5,627 nt of DNA. Source: Actinomycetota bacterium. Its GTDB lineage: Bacteria > Actinomycetota > Acidimicrobiia > Acidimicrobiales > Ilumatobacteraceae. The position numbers were made by a program, and so were the translations under genes. Under the pieces are notes generated by a model. It saw only the letters and a list, made by a program, of their open reading frames with translations. It made no database searches and was not told the DNA's origin. Shown piece by piece: positions 5,600 through 5,627 of the stretch; within the stretch, counting starts at the first letter, position 1; every line of letters begins with the position of its first letter. The DNA lies in the NCBI GenBank assembly GCA_018882725.1, contig VERK01000148.1, positions 1 through 5,627 of the forward strand, written 5' to 3'.

Positions 5600-5627
5600 G
5601 GTCTCGTTTGGTGTGACTGACGGGCGG

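Noticed and set aside
1..5627. Mobile elements, CRISPR arrays, tRNA genes, riboswitches, prophage or defence genes
   Set aside because: No spaced direct repeats, terminal inverted repeats, transposase or integrase motifs, or structured RNA signatures were seen. Coding sequence accounts for nearly every base.

Overview
The window is GC-rich and almost fully coding. It looks like an ordinary chromosomal cell-envelope locus of a high-GC, Gram-positive-type bacterium, probably Actinomycetota. The evidence is GC-biased third codon positions, GTG starts in about half the genes, a LytR-CpsA-Psr (LCP) wall-polymer ligase, and the long form of glucose-1-phosphate thymidylyltransferase. An early-branching class such as Acidimicrobiia is possible, but this is a guess: no rRNA or other marker gene is present. 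I saw no mobile element, CRISPR array, tRNA or phage gene.

Layout: at the left edge, on the + strand, is the 3' part of a MOSC-domain gene (2-322). Everything else is on the - strand. Read in the direction of transcription, from right to left, the order is birA (biotin protein ligase, 5599-4868), an LCP-family gene (4871-3873), rfbA (3811-2732), rfbC (2730-2167), rfbB (2159-1194) and rfbD (1197-346). The junctions are tight: 4-nt overlaps at birA/LCP and rfbB/rfbD, a 1-nt gap at rfbA/rfbC and a 7-nt gap at rfbC/rfbB. The only real spacer is 61 nt between the LCP gene and rfbA, and it holds two inverted repeats. The MOSC gene and rfbD converge on a 20-nt hairpin that overlaps the rfbD stop codon. 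No gene-free stretch reaches 300 bases.

How the genes work together: RfbA makes dTDP-glucose from glucose-1-phosphate and dTTP. RfbB dehydrates it to the 4-keto-6-deoxy sugar, RfbC epimerises C3 and C5, and RfbD reduces the product to dTDP-L-rhamnose. The LCP protein, anchored outside the membrane, would attach a lipid-linked glycan to peptidoglycan. The simple reading is that this operon supplies rhamnose for a wall polymer and the enzyme that attaches it. BirA, which biotinylates acyl-CoA carboxylase carrier domains, is an envelope-lipid neighbour rather than part of the sugar pathway. No glycosyltransferase lies in the window.

I found no clearly new system. The points most worth checking are the altered active-site surroundings of RfbC, the paired inverted repeats before rfbA, and the compact birA-LCP-rml arrangement.
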